Assembly: GCF_022539315.1 (NCBI RefSeq)
Contig: NC_066329.1
Coordinates: 6,981,072-7,045,071 of the forward strand
Source of the DNA: Serinus canaria
Lineage: Eukaryota; Chordata; Aves; Passeriformes; Fringillidae
Direction of reading: 5' to 3'
DNA: 64,000 bases
Positions 46,280 to 64,000 of this stretch are shown piece after piece; positions within the stretch are counted from its first letter, which is position 1, and each line of letters begins with the position of its first letter. A model generated the notes under the pieces. The model made no database searches. It saw nothing but the letters and a program-made list of their open reading frames with translations, and was not told where the DNA came from. The position numbers and the translations under genes were made by a program.

Positions 46280-49200
46280 CTTGAGGGGGAAGGGAAAGAA
46301 GAGCAGGGGGAAATGAATTAATGTTAGTACACTGCTCATCCCTGCTGCTCTTCTCAGAGAGGTTTTTCTTCCCCAAGCCTCAGTTCCATTGATAGGCTTA
46401 TTCACTACCCCCAATAGTTGCATTATGACTTGCATATTGGGCAGTACCATTCCAAGCCAGCTGCTGCAGCTCCCAGCTGTTTCTGGTGAGAGGTAAGCCT
46501 CAAGGAACATGGCTTGCAAATAAAAATCTAGCAATGGTACCCCCTCCTCAAAAAACATTGTTTTCTTCTTATTACGTTTAGTAAGTCAACTTAATGCAAG
46601 AAACACTCACTCCACAAAGTTATTCATTGCAGCTCTGGGATTGCAGGAGACATAGATGAGCTTCTTCAGATGTTCAGCTCTTCTAAGGGCAAGAATTACC
46701 TTGGAATCTAGATGATCAAAACCACAACAGCTGTTGACTGCTTTTGTGCGCAGCAAGAGCCTCACAGAAAAATGCCAGGTTATACTGAGCGTGAACAAAA
46801 CTGCTGCAATGCTGCTCCAAGCTATACCTGAAGCCTCCACTGAATTTATCCCAATGGTGTTTTCTTTGGCTTCCCACCCAACACCAATTATGAGAACAGG
46901 CTTAAACCCCTGGGGAACTTACGCAGCCCTGCTCGTGGTGGATCTACAATCGTGATCAGGTTCTGGGGAGCTAAAACGTTCATCAGGGAAGGAACAATAT
47001 CTTCTGCCTTCCCACAGTAAAATTCAATATTATTCAGTTCTGTAAGAAATAGAAAAGATGTTACCCTGTACTTGTCTAGTCAAAGCGGCTTTCAGTTCTT
47101 TACTTAGGATATTAAGTTTTGATGCCTCAGAAACTCCAAATTGTTCAGTCTACCCAGTGTCATTTAAACAATCACTGTTAGCTTCAGACCATTCAAGCAA
47201 CAGTAACTTGAGCATCTTCTACTATCTGGACTAAAGCAAAAGCCCACATACACCAGCTATGTTAATGCTTTCTTTAGGAGGGTAGCTAGCTGTGGTTTCA
47301 TTTCATTTTTACACTGAAATAAATGTTTTACTTTTCAATTAAAAAAAAAAAAAGCTGTTCAACTGGAAAATGGATCTCATGGGCTAACACGGTATTTGTT
47401 TTCAAGAGGGATTAAGTGTTTAAACAGGACAAGATCGCTATCAACAACATGTAATTCCAGGCTGCTTAGATAAGGTAAAGAACAACTGGCTGCAACTACT
47501 CCTTACCAAACAAAGGCTTCAGCATTTCAGCTTAACTCACCATTAATCTGGGCATTTGCTTTGGCATCCTGCACAGCTTCCTGACAGAGCTCAATTCCAA
47601 TTACCTTCTTCACTCTCTGTAGAATCAAAGGAAGAAGTTCTCTCTGTGGTCTGTATGTGTTAATTTAACCATTTTTCATAACATCAGCAATTAACAGGGA
47701 CTTTCACTCCTACCTAGGCTGCTCAACATAAGGATGAGCTTTCATAATGATGTGGTAAAGCAGCTGCACACAGCTCAATTACAAATTACTTCAAAAAATT
47801 AAGACATAATCTGTTGCATTTCACATACATTAGGTATTTTCTTTCCTTGCAGCCACAGTTAAAAACAGGTAAGAAGTAGTTTCTATCCAGGAAGAAAAAA
47901 CTGCCAACCTTTGCTAAAGAAATCCCAATGGTTCCTGTCCCACAACAGATATCCAGCACGGTGCTCTCTTGGCTCAGTTGTGCCCACTCCCCAATGGCAG
48001 TGTACAACACTTCTGCAGCTTGTGTGTTCACCTGGGAAATTAAGTTTCCAATAGATCTACTTCTTCATAAACAGTAAATATGTTTTAATGAGTCTTAGTA
48101 AAGCATGTTTCCTTGATTCTAATAAACAAATCATTATATGCTAAAACCACAAAGTGTTGAAAGGGCAGAAATAAGTTTTTGAAAAGCAAACAAAGATTAG
48201 TAATACAAGACTCTTGAACTGTATTATTGCATGCTCAGTGTTACAAAAGGCTGCCATGAAACAGGAGGAAAATTATAATGAACTAGTAAATGAAAAAAGT
48301 TGTCTTCAATATGCTCCCATCAAGCTTACATTCACTGCTTTTACAGCCAAACATAACACTTACTGCTATTTAATCATACCAAATATATAAAAGGTTGCAT
48401 TTCTAGGTATGTAACATCTTGTTCCACAGCATTTGTCAAGCTCCAGAGCAATCATGCAGATCCAGTTAAATGAGCAGCTTCACATCATCCTTACTTGAAA
48501 AAATGCATGAGGAGAAATTCTGAATTTTAAGCCAAGGAGTTCTTCATATATGTACTTATCACCAGCCACGTGCTCCAAAGGCAAATCTTCTAGACTGGGA
48601 GATTTCCTGGGGGTAGGGGAGGAATGGAGAGACAAAATAGAGGGGGATTCAAAACCAAAAAAAGAAGACAAACATGTTTGCTACAATCTTTACCAAAGCT
48701 GTAATCATCCTAAAGCCTGCAGTGCTACATCCTAAGCAGTACCAGTTATCATCTGCTCTTGGAGATTCTCCTTGGCCATTAATGTCTCAGAGTGTGCAAG
48801 GACCTCCACCATCTCTAGGTGAAGATGGTGTCAGCCTTGTGCTCCATGCAGGATGGGGAGATTGAAAAATTCACATAAATAGGGAAGAAAGGCAGAAGTT
48901 ACTTGATAACAACTAACACTCATCTACTGCAGTAAACACTTCTATAACTTGACAGCCAGCAATGGCCAGTGGGTTGACTCACTGAAACTCTTGCTGCCTT
49001 TATCCAGAGAATGGGAAATTTCAGGAGTCTCTTGTAGCAAAGGTGAGTAACTTAAATTAGTAACAACTGCTGCTACTTCTACGAAGTAGACAAATAATGC
49101 TATGAAATTTGCAAACATCAAAAATCCAGACACCACCAAAATCCCCCAAAGCAAAGTCAACTCACTCACCTCTGTCCTTCCTCCACAAAGTACAGGGAAG

Positions 49201-52200
49201 TAACACCACTGCTCTTTCCCATCCCTTCTGTGAAGTATTTTGCCAGAGAGATTTTCAGGTCAGCTAGCTCTTCTTTACTCAATTTCTAAAGTTTTCAAGT
49301 GAAAGAAGGGAGAATAATCATTTTAGTGACTTCAAGATATAATTTAGTGTATGCTTTACATAAGAATACTCCTTGTTCATTTTCATATGTCACATTAGTC
49401 TAAATAGAATTAGAGCAGTCTAGCAAGTTAAACCACACCAAGGTGAAATACCTGAGGATTGAAGTAAGCAATGGCCATGATGTGGCCGTGGCGGCTGGTG
49501 CGGACCGTGAGCTGCTTCCAGTGCCCTTCGTAGGTTTCGGGGCTGTACACCGAGTAAGGAGTTGACCTGCAATGTGCAGAATCTCAGTCACTTACACAGA
49601 GAATTCTTTTGTGTAACATTAAACAGTTCATTGAATCAAACCAAGTGATAGAAAAAAATGCTGAGTACAAAAAGAGGATACAGTGATTTGTCAAACAAAG
49701 AATGACTTCCAGCTAGAAAGACTGATGGGTAGTGTCTCCTAAAGCAAAATAACCTGTCCCACCTTCACACGATCCTCTTGCCCATGCAAAATTACAGAGG
49801 TAAGAGGCAGCTTCTCACTGCATTCAGAGAATGCCATAACTTTTTATAATGCTTTCATTAGCTTCTCTGCTTCACACCAAGTTCAAATCTTTCATCTTCA
49901 TAATTCTTCTGAGGGTCCGTTTTTGTGCATTTAACTGCCTTCTAAAGAATGCATCCCTTTTTCTAAAAAAGTACTCTTATTTAAATGTGCAACTTTTGGT
50001 TTATTCCTTTTTGTAGGATGATTCTTCTCATCCAAGAAAACAATGGACCTTGGTTAATTAATTCCTCCTTTCAGAAGTGTTTTTCTGAGTGCCTCTTTAC
50101 AGTTAGTGGAAGAAGCTCCTGAGTAACACACACTTTTACTGCAGACTTACACATCCCTTTGCTTGCAATGAAGCTGTGTTCAGCTGGTACCTGACCCCAC
50201 CTCTGAGCAGCTGAGCAGGAGCAAGGGCAAAACTCCCCACGATGCAGGCACAAGGCAGAAACAAAGAACTGCTAAATGTGAGACTGGTATATCTTAGATC
50301 TCAAAGCTCAGAACAAACATTAATTAAACTTATAAATATTTTTGATTAAGATATCAAAACCTTTATGGATAACTCATTTTACTTATGCTCACCTTATGTA
50401 GTCTTGGAAAGCTTTTACTACTTTTTTGGCAATAGCAGGAATGTGAATAGTATCAAATGGCTCCACTACAGCACATGTACCACCCTTATATTTGCCAAGA
50501 CGACAACCCACAGTTTTGTCTTCTTGATTTACACCAATCCCAATCAAGAACTCACATTTGTTGCGATATTCAGTCTAGATTTAAAATAAAGTTATGTAAG
50601 ATATTTACACATTTATTTGTACATGCCAAGTTTCTCCTGAAAAAAATCCCATGTGGTTAAGTGCATTTGAAAATGGACATAGAACATTTAGCTCATATGG
50701 ACAATACTGATGGATTTTGATGTGTGTGAACTAACAGTAATAATGAAAAGGTATTCGTAAATCTTGTTATTTAATAAGAAAAATATTGCCTCTGTTGAGG
50801 AATGTATTAGCTTACAACACAGGCCTACAAAGACAGCATATTAATTTTAAATTCATTATAATCTCCAGTTATCAATTTTTCTGCTTCCCATTAATATTTC
50901 CACACGGTATTTACAAGAAAGACAACAACATCTAAAATTCATAATTTTTTGAAACACTAAGTCAAATACTCAGTTTGTCCAGTGTCTTCTCAAGACCAAA
51001 TAATGAACAGAACCCTCTGCTCATTAACCCTGTTCCACACTTTACCTGAGATTACATTACCTGCAAGGGTGATGCTTTCACTCCCTCCACTGGGCAACAT
51101 AATTTATTAAACTTCTGCTTCTGCAGGAACAACCAGGGTAATAAAGCTCTGTTGTTATTTCCTATTTCCCTGCCCAAATCAGAAACAAAAACGTAAAGCA
51201 TACATTTAGAAATATTGTGGTCAAGAGTTGCACAAGACTTCTTTTCTGTACAGGGCACAAAAAAGAACGAGACTATCACATGGAAGAGTGTTTCCTCCAG
51301 ATTTTCTTAACAGGCAAACCCTTTCCAACTTTGTAAGAGCTGTGAGCTGAAAAAGTAAGGCTTAGATGTACTGGTTACATTATGGTTATGTACTGGATTT
51401 ATCAATGTACCCATGCATGATAATTAATGCCAGCTTTGTCGACAGCAAGAGACAGAAGTGATACTTTGATCTTCAAAGACCAGGAATAAAATTTTGAGGG
51501 GATTTTAAAAGAGAAAATCCTAGTAGTAATTTGCCATCTCTACAGACTGATTCTCTCATACACCATGTGACAAAGCCATTTTTTTACGGGCACAAACACC
51601 CTTCTGCTTATGGAACTAGAGACTTTAAAACAAATTCCCCTTCACTATGCAATCTTTTGAAAGTGACCAAGAATATCAATAGTAAGTTTTGTCAGATGGA
51701 ACAGCTTTTAAGCTGTAGCATCGCAGATCATCTTGTAATTACTTTGACAGGGGATCCGAGTTTTGCCCTGCCTCTAACTCACTTCAGTATAGAGGTATCA
51801 GTTGGTGTGAATTTAGCTATATCCCATCACAAGGCCAAGTCTTGTACACATTACGTTACAAACAGGAATTACTTTGTCAGCTTCTGCAGCACTTGCTCGC
51901 ACTCCTGCTTCTTCTGGGCCAGCTGCGCCTCGTAGGGCACATTCCACAGCGGGGTCACCACATCCGCGATCCGCTTGCTCAGGGGCTCCTCTCCGCTGGG
52001 AGCCGGACGCTTCGTCTCTCCCTGCTCCGAATCCTCTTCTTGCTTCCTCTTCTTGGCGATGGGATCTGCCTTGGGCTTGGCCAGGCGCACGCTGAGGTGG
52101 CGGCTCTTCCAGAGCGCGCCGTGCAGCACCCGCATGGCCTTGTCCCGCTCCTCCTCGCTCTTGAACGTCACGAAGGCGAACGTCTGCTTCCCGAAGAGTT

Positions 52201-52453
52201 TTATCTTGTGAGGGTTGAGCCCGTACTTGGCAAGGAACTTTTTCACATCATTAAACCCAATGTATTTGGGCAGGTTCTGTATCTCTACTTTATAAATCTC
52301 GGAGGTGAACAAGTCTCCCTTAATGTATCTGTATACGTCGGGGCTCTCCGCGGGGTCTTCTCCGGCCTGGCTGTCCGGCTCAGCCCCATCTCCAGCCTCC
52401 GCCACAGGAGCCGTGTCGCGGTCGGGGTCGCAGCGCTCGCCTTCCTCCGCCAT
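45994..52453 (-). CDS. TRMT2A: TRMT2A, tRNA (uracil-5-)-methyltransferase homolog A (11 coding exons, 637 aa)
   Basis: Exons in transcript order are 52453-51873, 51169-51061, 50574-50393, 49566-49452, 49285-49170, 48606-48495, 48031-47909, 47616-47541, 47039-46923, 46707-46611 and 46279-45994. They sum to 1914 nt (human protein 625 aa). The enzyme transfers a methyl group from S-adenosylmethionine to C5 of uridine 54 in the tRNA T-loop. Visible parts: an N-terminal RRM (about 50-135, with VEIQNL and FAFVTF as RNP2/RNP1); SAM motif [11 protein letters not shown] (432-441); VDPPRAG (503-509); the nucleophile Cys532 in SCNPRAA; and the general-base Glu575 in HCE. The last 50 residues are Ala/Gly-rich and diverge from human. 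It is transcribed divergently from RANBP1 across a shared CpG island; this pair is known in mouse as Htf9-c/Htf9-a. Confidence 0.97.
46611..46707 (-). CDS. TRMT2A: TRMT2A exon 10, catalytic Cys (residues 511-543)
   Basis: It encodes [20 protein letters not shown] and then [11 protein letters not shown]. The Cys of SCNP is the nucleophile that attacks C6 of the target uridine. The acceptor is atctag|at and the donor ga|gtgagt. Confidence 0.95.
46923..47039 (-). CDS. TRMT2A: TRMT2A exon 9, DPPRAGL motif (residues 472-511)
   Basis: It encodes a stretch beginning [13 protein letters not shown] and ending [16 protein letters not shown] is the family's motif IV. The acceptor is ttacag|aa and the donor c|gtaagt. 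Confidence 0.95.
47541..47616 (-). CDS. TRMT2A: TRMT2A exon 8 (residues 447-472)
   Basis: It encodes [20 protein letters not shown] and then NAQIN. The IGIEL Glu is the acidic residue that binds the SAM ribose in this fold. The acceptor is tacag|aga and the donor g|gtgagt. Confidence 0.94.
47909..48031 (-). CDS. TRMT2A: TRMT2A exon 7, SAM motif I (residues 406-446)
   Basis: It encodes [20 protein letters not shown] and then [28 protein letters not shown] is the glycine-rich S-adenosylmethionine loop. The acceptor is cccag|gtg and the donor aag|gttggc, a weaker donor than its neighbours. Confidence 0.95.
48495..48606 (-). CDS. TRMT2A: TRMT2A exon 6 (residues 368-405)
   Basis: It encodes [20 protein letters not shown] and then [17 protein letters not shown]. 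The [10 protein letters not shown] segment is the substrate-uridine pocket motif of the family. The acceptor is cccccag|g and the donor caa|gtaagg. Confidence 0.95.
49170..49285 (-). CDS. TRMT2A: TRMT2A exon 5 (residues 330-368)
   Basis: It encodes [20 protein letters not shown] and then [18 protein letters not shown], with a split Arg. The acceptor is tttag|aaa and the donor ag|gtgagt. Confidence 0.95.
49452..49566 (-). CDS. TRMT2A: TRMT2A exon 4 (residues 291-329)
   Basis: It encodes [20 protein letters not shown] and then [18 protein letters not shown]. The acceptor is ttgcag|g and the donor cag|gtattt. Confidence 0.95.
50393..50574 (-). CDS. TRMT2A: TRMT2A exon 3 (residues 231-291)
   Basis: It encodes [20 protein letters not shown], then [16 protein letters not shown] and [17 protein letters not shown]. 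The acceptor is atctag|act and the donor ag|gtgagc. This is part of the TRAM-like/central region of the TrmA-type fold. Confidence 0.95.
51061..51169 (-). CDS. TRMT2A: TRMT2A exon 2 (residues 194-230)
   Basis: It encodes [20 protein letters not shown] and then [16 protein letters not shown], near-identical in key positions to human. The acceptor is gggcag|g and the donor cag|gtaatg. Confidence 0.95.
51873..52453 (-). CDS. TRMT2A: TRMT2A exon 1 coding part, RRM (residues 1-194)
   Basis: The start ATG at 52453 opens [16 protein letters not shown]. The conserved block begins at [20 protein letters not shown], through the RRM, to [20 protein letters not shown] and EQVLQKLT. The donor is aaa|gtaatt. 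It is GC-rich, unlike the other exons, because it lies in the CpG island. Confidence 0.95.
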
Positions 52454-53032
52454 GGTCCCGCCACCCCCTCAGCCACCCCGCGCACCTCCCGGGGCGGGGC
52501 CGTAGCCTCACGGACGGGCCGCTTGCGATGAGAATGACGGCAGAGGCACGATCTGGTTGCTTTTTAAGCGCTGCCCCTCAGCGCTGCCGCTCCTCACGCC
52601 CGAAAGCACCCGCGACCCTTAAACACATTAAAAGCAGCAGCTCACACATCACCCCTTCCCTCACGCGGGTGCCATCTTGGGCCGGGACGCGGGCGGTCGC
52701 CGCCATGGCGCGGGGGGTGATGGGAAAAGCGCCTGGGAAACGGGACAACAAAAACGCTTCTCGGGGGGCAGGGGGGCTGCGCCGGCGGTCGGTACCGGCG
52801 GTCGGTGACAGGGCCGGTATAGGGGCCGGTTCCGAGGACCCATGGGGGGGATCAGTGTGATGGGACCGGGGCGGGCGGTGCTCTGCCCGCGCCGGGGGCG
52901 GGGCGCGGGGCAGAGGGGGAGCGGGCGTTTCCCATCGAGCCTTGCGGCGGCGCGGCGCGGGCTGCGGGAATGAGGTAAAGGCGGGCGGGGCGCGCGGCAG
53001 GAAGCGGCGAGCGGAGCGCGGCGACCGGGCCC
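52454..53032. promoter_or_regulatory. Shared TRMT2A/RANBP1 bidirectional CpG-island promoter
   Basis: Only 579 nt separate the two divergent start codons. The stretch is GC- and CpG-rich, with GC boxes at 52491-52500 and 52894-52904. A YY1-type AAGATGGC on the minus strand (52671-52678) probably marks the TRMT2A start region. No TATA box is seen. Mouse RanBP1 and Trmt2a (Htf9-a/Htf9-c) are known to share such an island, so the arrangement has been kept between birds and mammals. Confidence 0.85.
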
Positions 53033-60841
<7,809 letters not shown>

Positions 60842-60862
60842 ATTCATCCTGGGCCTTGCAGC

Positions 60863-60942
60863 TTTTCCTTTACTTTTTTCTTTTTTTTTTTCTTTTTTTT
60901 TTCCCTTTTTTTTCCTTTTTTTTTTTTTTTTTTGTTTGGTTA
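60863..60942 (+). repeat. U/C homopolymer tract in the RANBP1 3' UTR
   Basis: About 80 nt of almost pure T broken by single C or CC/CCC, starting about 20 nt after the stop codon. It would be a U-rich element in the mRNA. Its length in the assembly may be unreliable. Confidence 0.9.
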
Positions 60943-61123
60943 TTTTTTTAATTTTTACAAGGGACTTTATATGGAACTGCATTCAACGTTCACATTGTTT
61001 TTTCTAGGCTTTTGCCCTTTGGAAGGTGTCTTCAGAAAAATTCATTCCCCAGTCATGAAAATGTACTGTGCTAACTTTCTTTTCCATAGTGGAAACACTT
61101 ATTTACAGTCATCCAAAAGAGTG

Positions 61124-61129
61124 AATAAA
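61124..61129 (+). terminator. RANBP1: RANBP1 poly(A) signal
   Basis: AATAAA lies 283 nt after the stop codon, in gtgaataaaacaaac. It gives a short 3' UTR, as expected for this abundant mRNA. Confidence 0.65.
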
Positions 61130-61150
61130 ACAAACTTGAAAACAGCATCA

Positions 61151-64000
61151 GGGGACAAAACTGAGTTTTCTGTATACTGTAAAGGCTTATGAATACACTT
61201 GTTTAATTGAGCTGCATATCATCATTCCTGTGGATTAAGTAGGTTAATAGACTTTGTCAGCAGGGAAGATTAGGATTGCATTTGTGCTTCTTATATGGCT
61301 TCTAAATTGTAATCTAACAGACCTTTCACACTGTTGCTGTGTGTACCTGAGCAGGGAATGTGCCTGTGCTTCTTGAAATGCAGCAGACTTCTGGAATCAG
61401 GCTGCATAAGAGCATTCCTGGCACACTGCTGCTGCTGATCCATCAGATGATGAAAATAAAGGTGGGGGACACAATTTCTTGTGTCAGATTTGAGAAGCAT
61501 TTTCTTCTCACAAAATGAAATCTGTTGTTTCCCACCCTGCCCTAAATTTTAATATTATGAAGGTTTGATTCTAGCAGAAAGCTCCTGCTGTTGTCCCAGA
61601 TCTTCCATGGTGCTGCTTGCTGACTGAAGGCAGCTGCAGCAGCCTGTTCTGCTGAGGTGTGTGCAAAGGAATCTGAGCTGTTTGAGTACCTTCCTGTGAG
61701 ATTCCCCTTGCCAGTATATTGTTGTAGTCTCAAGAATGTATAGGTCTAAAATGTATAAGCTTTTTTCCCAGGGCTTTGGAGCTCGTGTTTTTACAAACTG
61801 GAGGAGTTTTGAACTTCTCAGATTTGGTAGGGAGGGTGTCCTTGGAGAGCAGCTGGAATTCACTTTGGAACAGTTAATTATGGTGCACATGCTTGAGGGA
61901 CACCCTCCTTGCCAGAATGGGCAAATTGGTCAAATCTCTTCCCAGCAAATGTTTTTTGTTTATCCAATTTCAAATTAGTGCTAGAGAGTAAGAAAATAAA
62001 CTATACTAAGCAATAAAATCAACACAATTAAGTCTGGTAGATAAATTGAAGTTTGTTGTTAAACACTAATACAAGGATTGTGTTAGGAATAGAGATGAAA
62101 TTTTATAATAGTTTCCAAAATAATTATGAGAACTGGACAAAACTTGCTAAACTGTAAGACTGAATGATGTTAACATGGGATAGCAAGACCTTTTTGTCTT
62201 CATAAAGAGGCTTTTAACTCAGATTCTGCAGTCTACCTAAGGAAAATATATTTTTAAAAAATAAATCATGTCTTTCTTCTTAGCACTGCCTTTTGATGCT
62301 ACAGTGAATGAGTCTTAAATCTGGAACTGTAATTAAGGTACTCACTTCATTCAAACAAAAGAATTCCTTTGGTGTTTTGCACGTTCCCCTTCAACTACAG
62401 CAGATATCAAAAGTCTGTTAATTAACAAAGATGGTTGGAAGGCAAAATAAAATGCTCTTTGGTGTTTCTGGTTTGGAAGTAACAAGACAAAGCTATTTTG
62501 AAGTATTTAACATTTGAATGTAAAAGCCAAATCTTTTATCCATGAATCACTGTAAATGATCTGATAATGTCAAACTGTGTCTAAATTGATAGAAATGACT
62601 TAAAAATTTCAAAATAAACTTAAATTTTCATTTAAAGGATTCGCTTTTTATTTTGAGAACTCTGACTGGGAATGCATTTTTAGTCTGCAGGGGTAAAGTG
62701 ATGAAGGCAGCAACGTGGGTGAGTTGCATTTCACTGTGAAACATTGTACAAAAGGGAGGGGGCAGCACCTGAATGATTTGTCTTTATATTAGTTATTGAT
62801 GACTCCTGCTTAATGTTATTACCCTCTCTTCTTCTCTTACTTCAGCATGCTTAAATGACTTCAAGACATTTCCATTCTTGTTTAGGTTAACTGATCTGTG
62901 TTTGCAGTTCCTGGATTGCAAGCATCCTTGCAAGTCTTCAGTCTCAAAGAGCAAAGTTAAGAGAGAGACACTCAGTAAAATAAATTCTCTGGGTAACATT
63001 TGGCTGAAGAATGTTTTAGTCCTCTAAACTAAAGGATGGTCATTCAATGTTCTGGTCACTTTAGCTGTTCTACACATTAAAAAGCAGTAAGTATTTTTAA
63101 AGTGATCTCAGTGAAATAAGGCTTGTTGTTTTGTGCTAGTCATTCTAATGATTTGACTTGCCTATAGGCAAAGTAGACTGCCAAGTGAAGATTTTTTAAA
63201 AGTCCTTATCCATTTTTTATAAAGAAGGAAAATGCAATAGGGTTAATAAAGCATCGTTGGGTGCTAAAGTCTGCAATTCATTAAATTTTCTGCTTCAGGT
63301 TTAGAAAGATGCTCTATAGCCAGGCTTACTAATCCAGTCTGGTGGTGCAAATGGTTTTGTGTGTATGTGCTGAATGGATGAATGTCTGACGACTCCTGAG
63401 TGATAAATTCAATTTAAAAATTGTTTACACTTTGACAAGCATCAAAATAGTGTCTTCTTAACAGCAAGTTCAGGTCTTGAAGAAGTCTACTTATTATAGA
63501 AAATAATTCAAACTAGTTCCCTCTAGATCCCATGTTAATTATATTGAGGAATACATTAATCTGTTGAGGGTTTTTTCTCCAGGAATAAGTTTGCATTAGT
63601 AAACTGAATGTCTCATTCAGATTGCAAACTCCCAATTTGTTGCATTTTAACACTAAATGTTGATTTTTTTTTCCCACTGTATGTTAAGGTAGCTTGTATC
63701 AAATACAAGTTCTCAGTGATACCAAAATCTCAGAAAATTAAAATTATTCTCAACACTATGCAGATAGGAGAATGTTTAAATTCTTAATTTTGATGCCACA
63801 TGCTCAAGGAATACCTGTATGTAAAGGGGAAAAATATGAGTGAGTAGTTCTTTGGGTTTTGTTGCTGCTGTTGTTACCAGTTTGAGTGTTGTGTCCTGGT
63901 GGATGCTCTGTGTGGCTCACAATGAGTTGTGCTGAATGAACTCTGATGTCCCTCAGCAGTGCTGGGCCTTGAGCTGCTCCATCTCAGTGCATTCCTTCAC
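61151..64000. other. Region downstream of RANBP1
   Basis: AT-rich, with only short open frames and scattered AATAAA motifs. The next gene in human is ZDHHC8, but I see none of its coding sequence here. The last 120 bases become GC-richer; nothing in them is recognisable. Confidence 0.6.

Larger units (their letters stand above)
46280..51872 (-). other. TRMT2A introns
   Basis: Ten introns of about 170 to 1300 nt. Contents noted are an A run near 47341-47353. No embedded RNA gene or repeat family was recognised in any of them. Confidence 0.6.
60842..61150 (+). other. RANBP1: RANBP1 3' UTR
   Basis: A short 3' UTR with a pyrimidine tract, ending just after AATAAA at 61124-61129. Further AATAAA motifs downstream are possible alternative ends. 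Confidence 0.7.

Noticed and set aside
51531..52531. Plus-strand frames of 134 and 229 codons opposite TRMT2A exon 1
   Set aside because: They are the antisense shadow of the conserved RRM exon and extend into intron sequence; the minus strand has clear homology.
61151..64000. ZDHHC8, the next gene in the human order
   Set aside because: No DHHC-domain coding sequence or CpG island is visible before the window ends.

Overview
This window is vertebrate nuclear DNA, almost certainly from a bird. Coding sequence is split into GT-AG exons separated by long AT-rich introns. Two GC-rich CpG islands mark promoters, and two fragments of the LINE family CR1 (the typical sauropsid repeat) are present. 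The four genes, in order TANGO2 (+), DGCR8 (+), TRMT2A (-), RANBP1 (+), match the order of the human 22q11.2 (DiGeorge) interval. No bacterial operon, CRISPR array or other prokaryotic system is present.

Region by region: 1-17380 carries the last seven coding exons of TANGO2; its start-codon exon must lie upstream of the window. 17381-25800 is TANGO2 3' UTR and intergenic DNA with no recognisable gene. 25800-26700 is the DGCR8 CpG-island promoter and non-coding first exon, followed by a 5.2 kb intron. DGCR8 coding exons run from 31608 to 41038 (775 residues), followed by a 3' UTR of about 3.7 kb. DGCR8 and TRMT2A converge on a gap of about 1.2 kb that holds a CR1 tail. TRMT2A (637 residues, eleven coding exons) runs on the minus strand from 52453 to 45994. 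Its promoter island is shared head-to-head with RANBP1 (208 residues, six coding exons, 53033-60841). 61150-64000 has no gene I can support.

The four genes are neighbours by ancestry, not members of one pathway. TANGO2 is a cytosolic/mitochondrial NRDE-family protein, DGCR8 is the RNA-binding half of the Microprocessor, TRMT2A makes 5-methyluridine in tRNA, and RANBP1 serves the Ran GTPase transport cycle.

The most interesting content is RNA hidden inside the genes. DGCR8 exon 2 holds two hairpins matching the mammalian mir-3618 and mir-1306 precursors, the elements through which Microprocessor cuts the DGCR8 transcript and limits its own level. The last RANBP1 intron holds a complete two-hairpin H/ACA snoRNA candidate whose 5' pocket fits 18S rRNA around human position 814, as expected for the SNORA77 family. 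Splicing oddities include a (TG)n tract abutting the TANGO2 exon 7 acceptor and a NAGNAG acceptor before the last RANBP1 exon. All exon boundaries were worked out by eye from splice consensus, reading frame and remembered human orthologues; no alignment was run.
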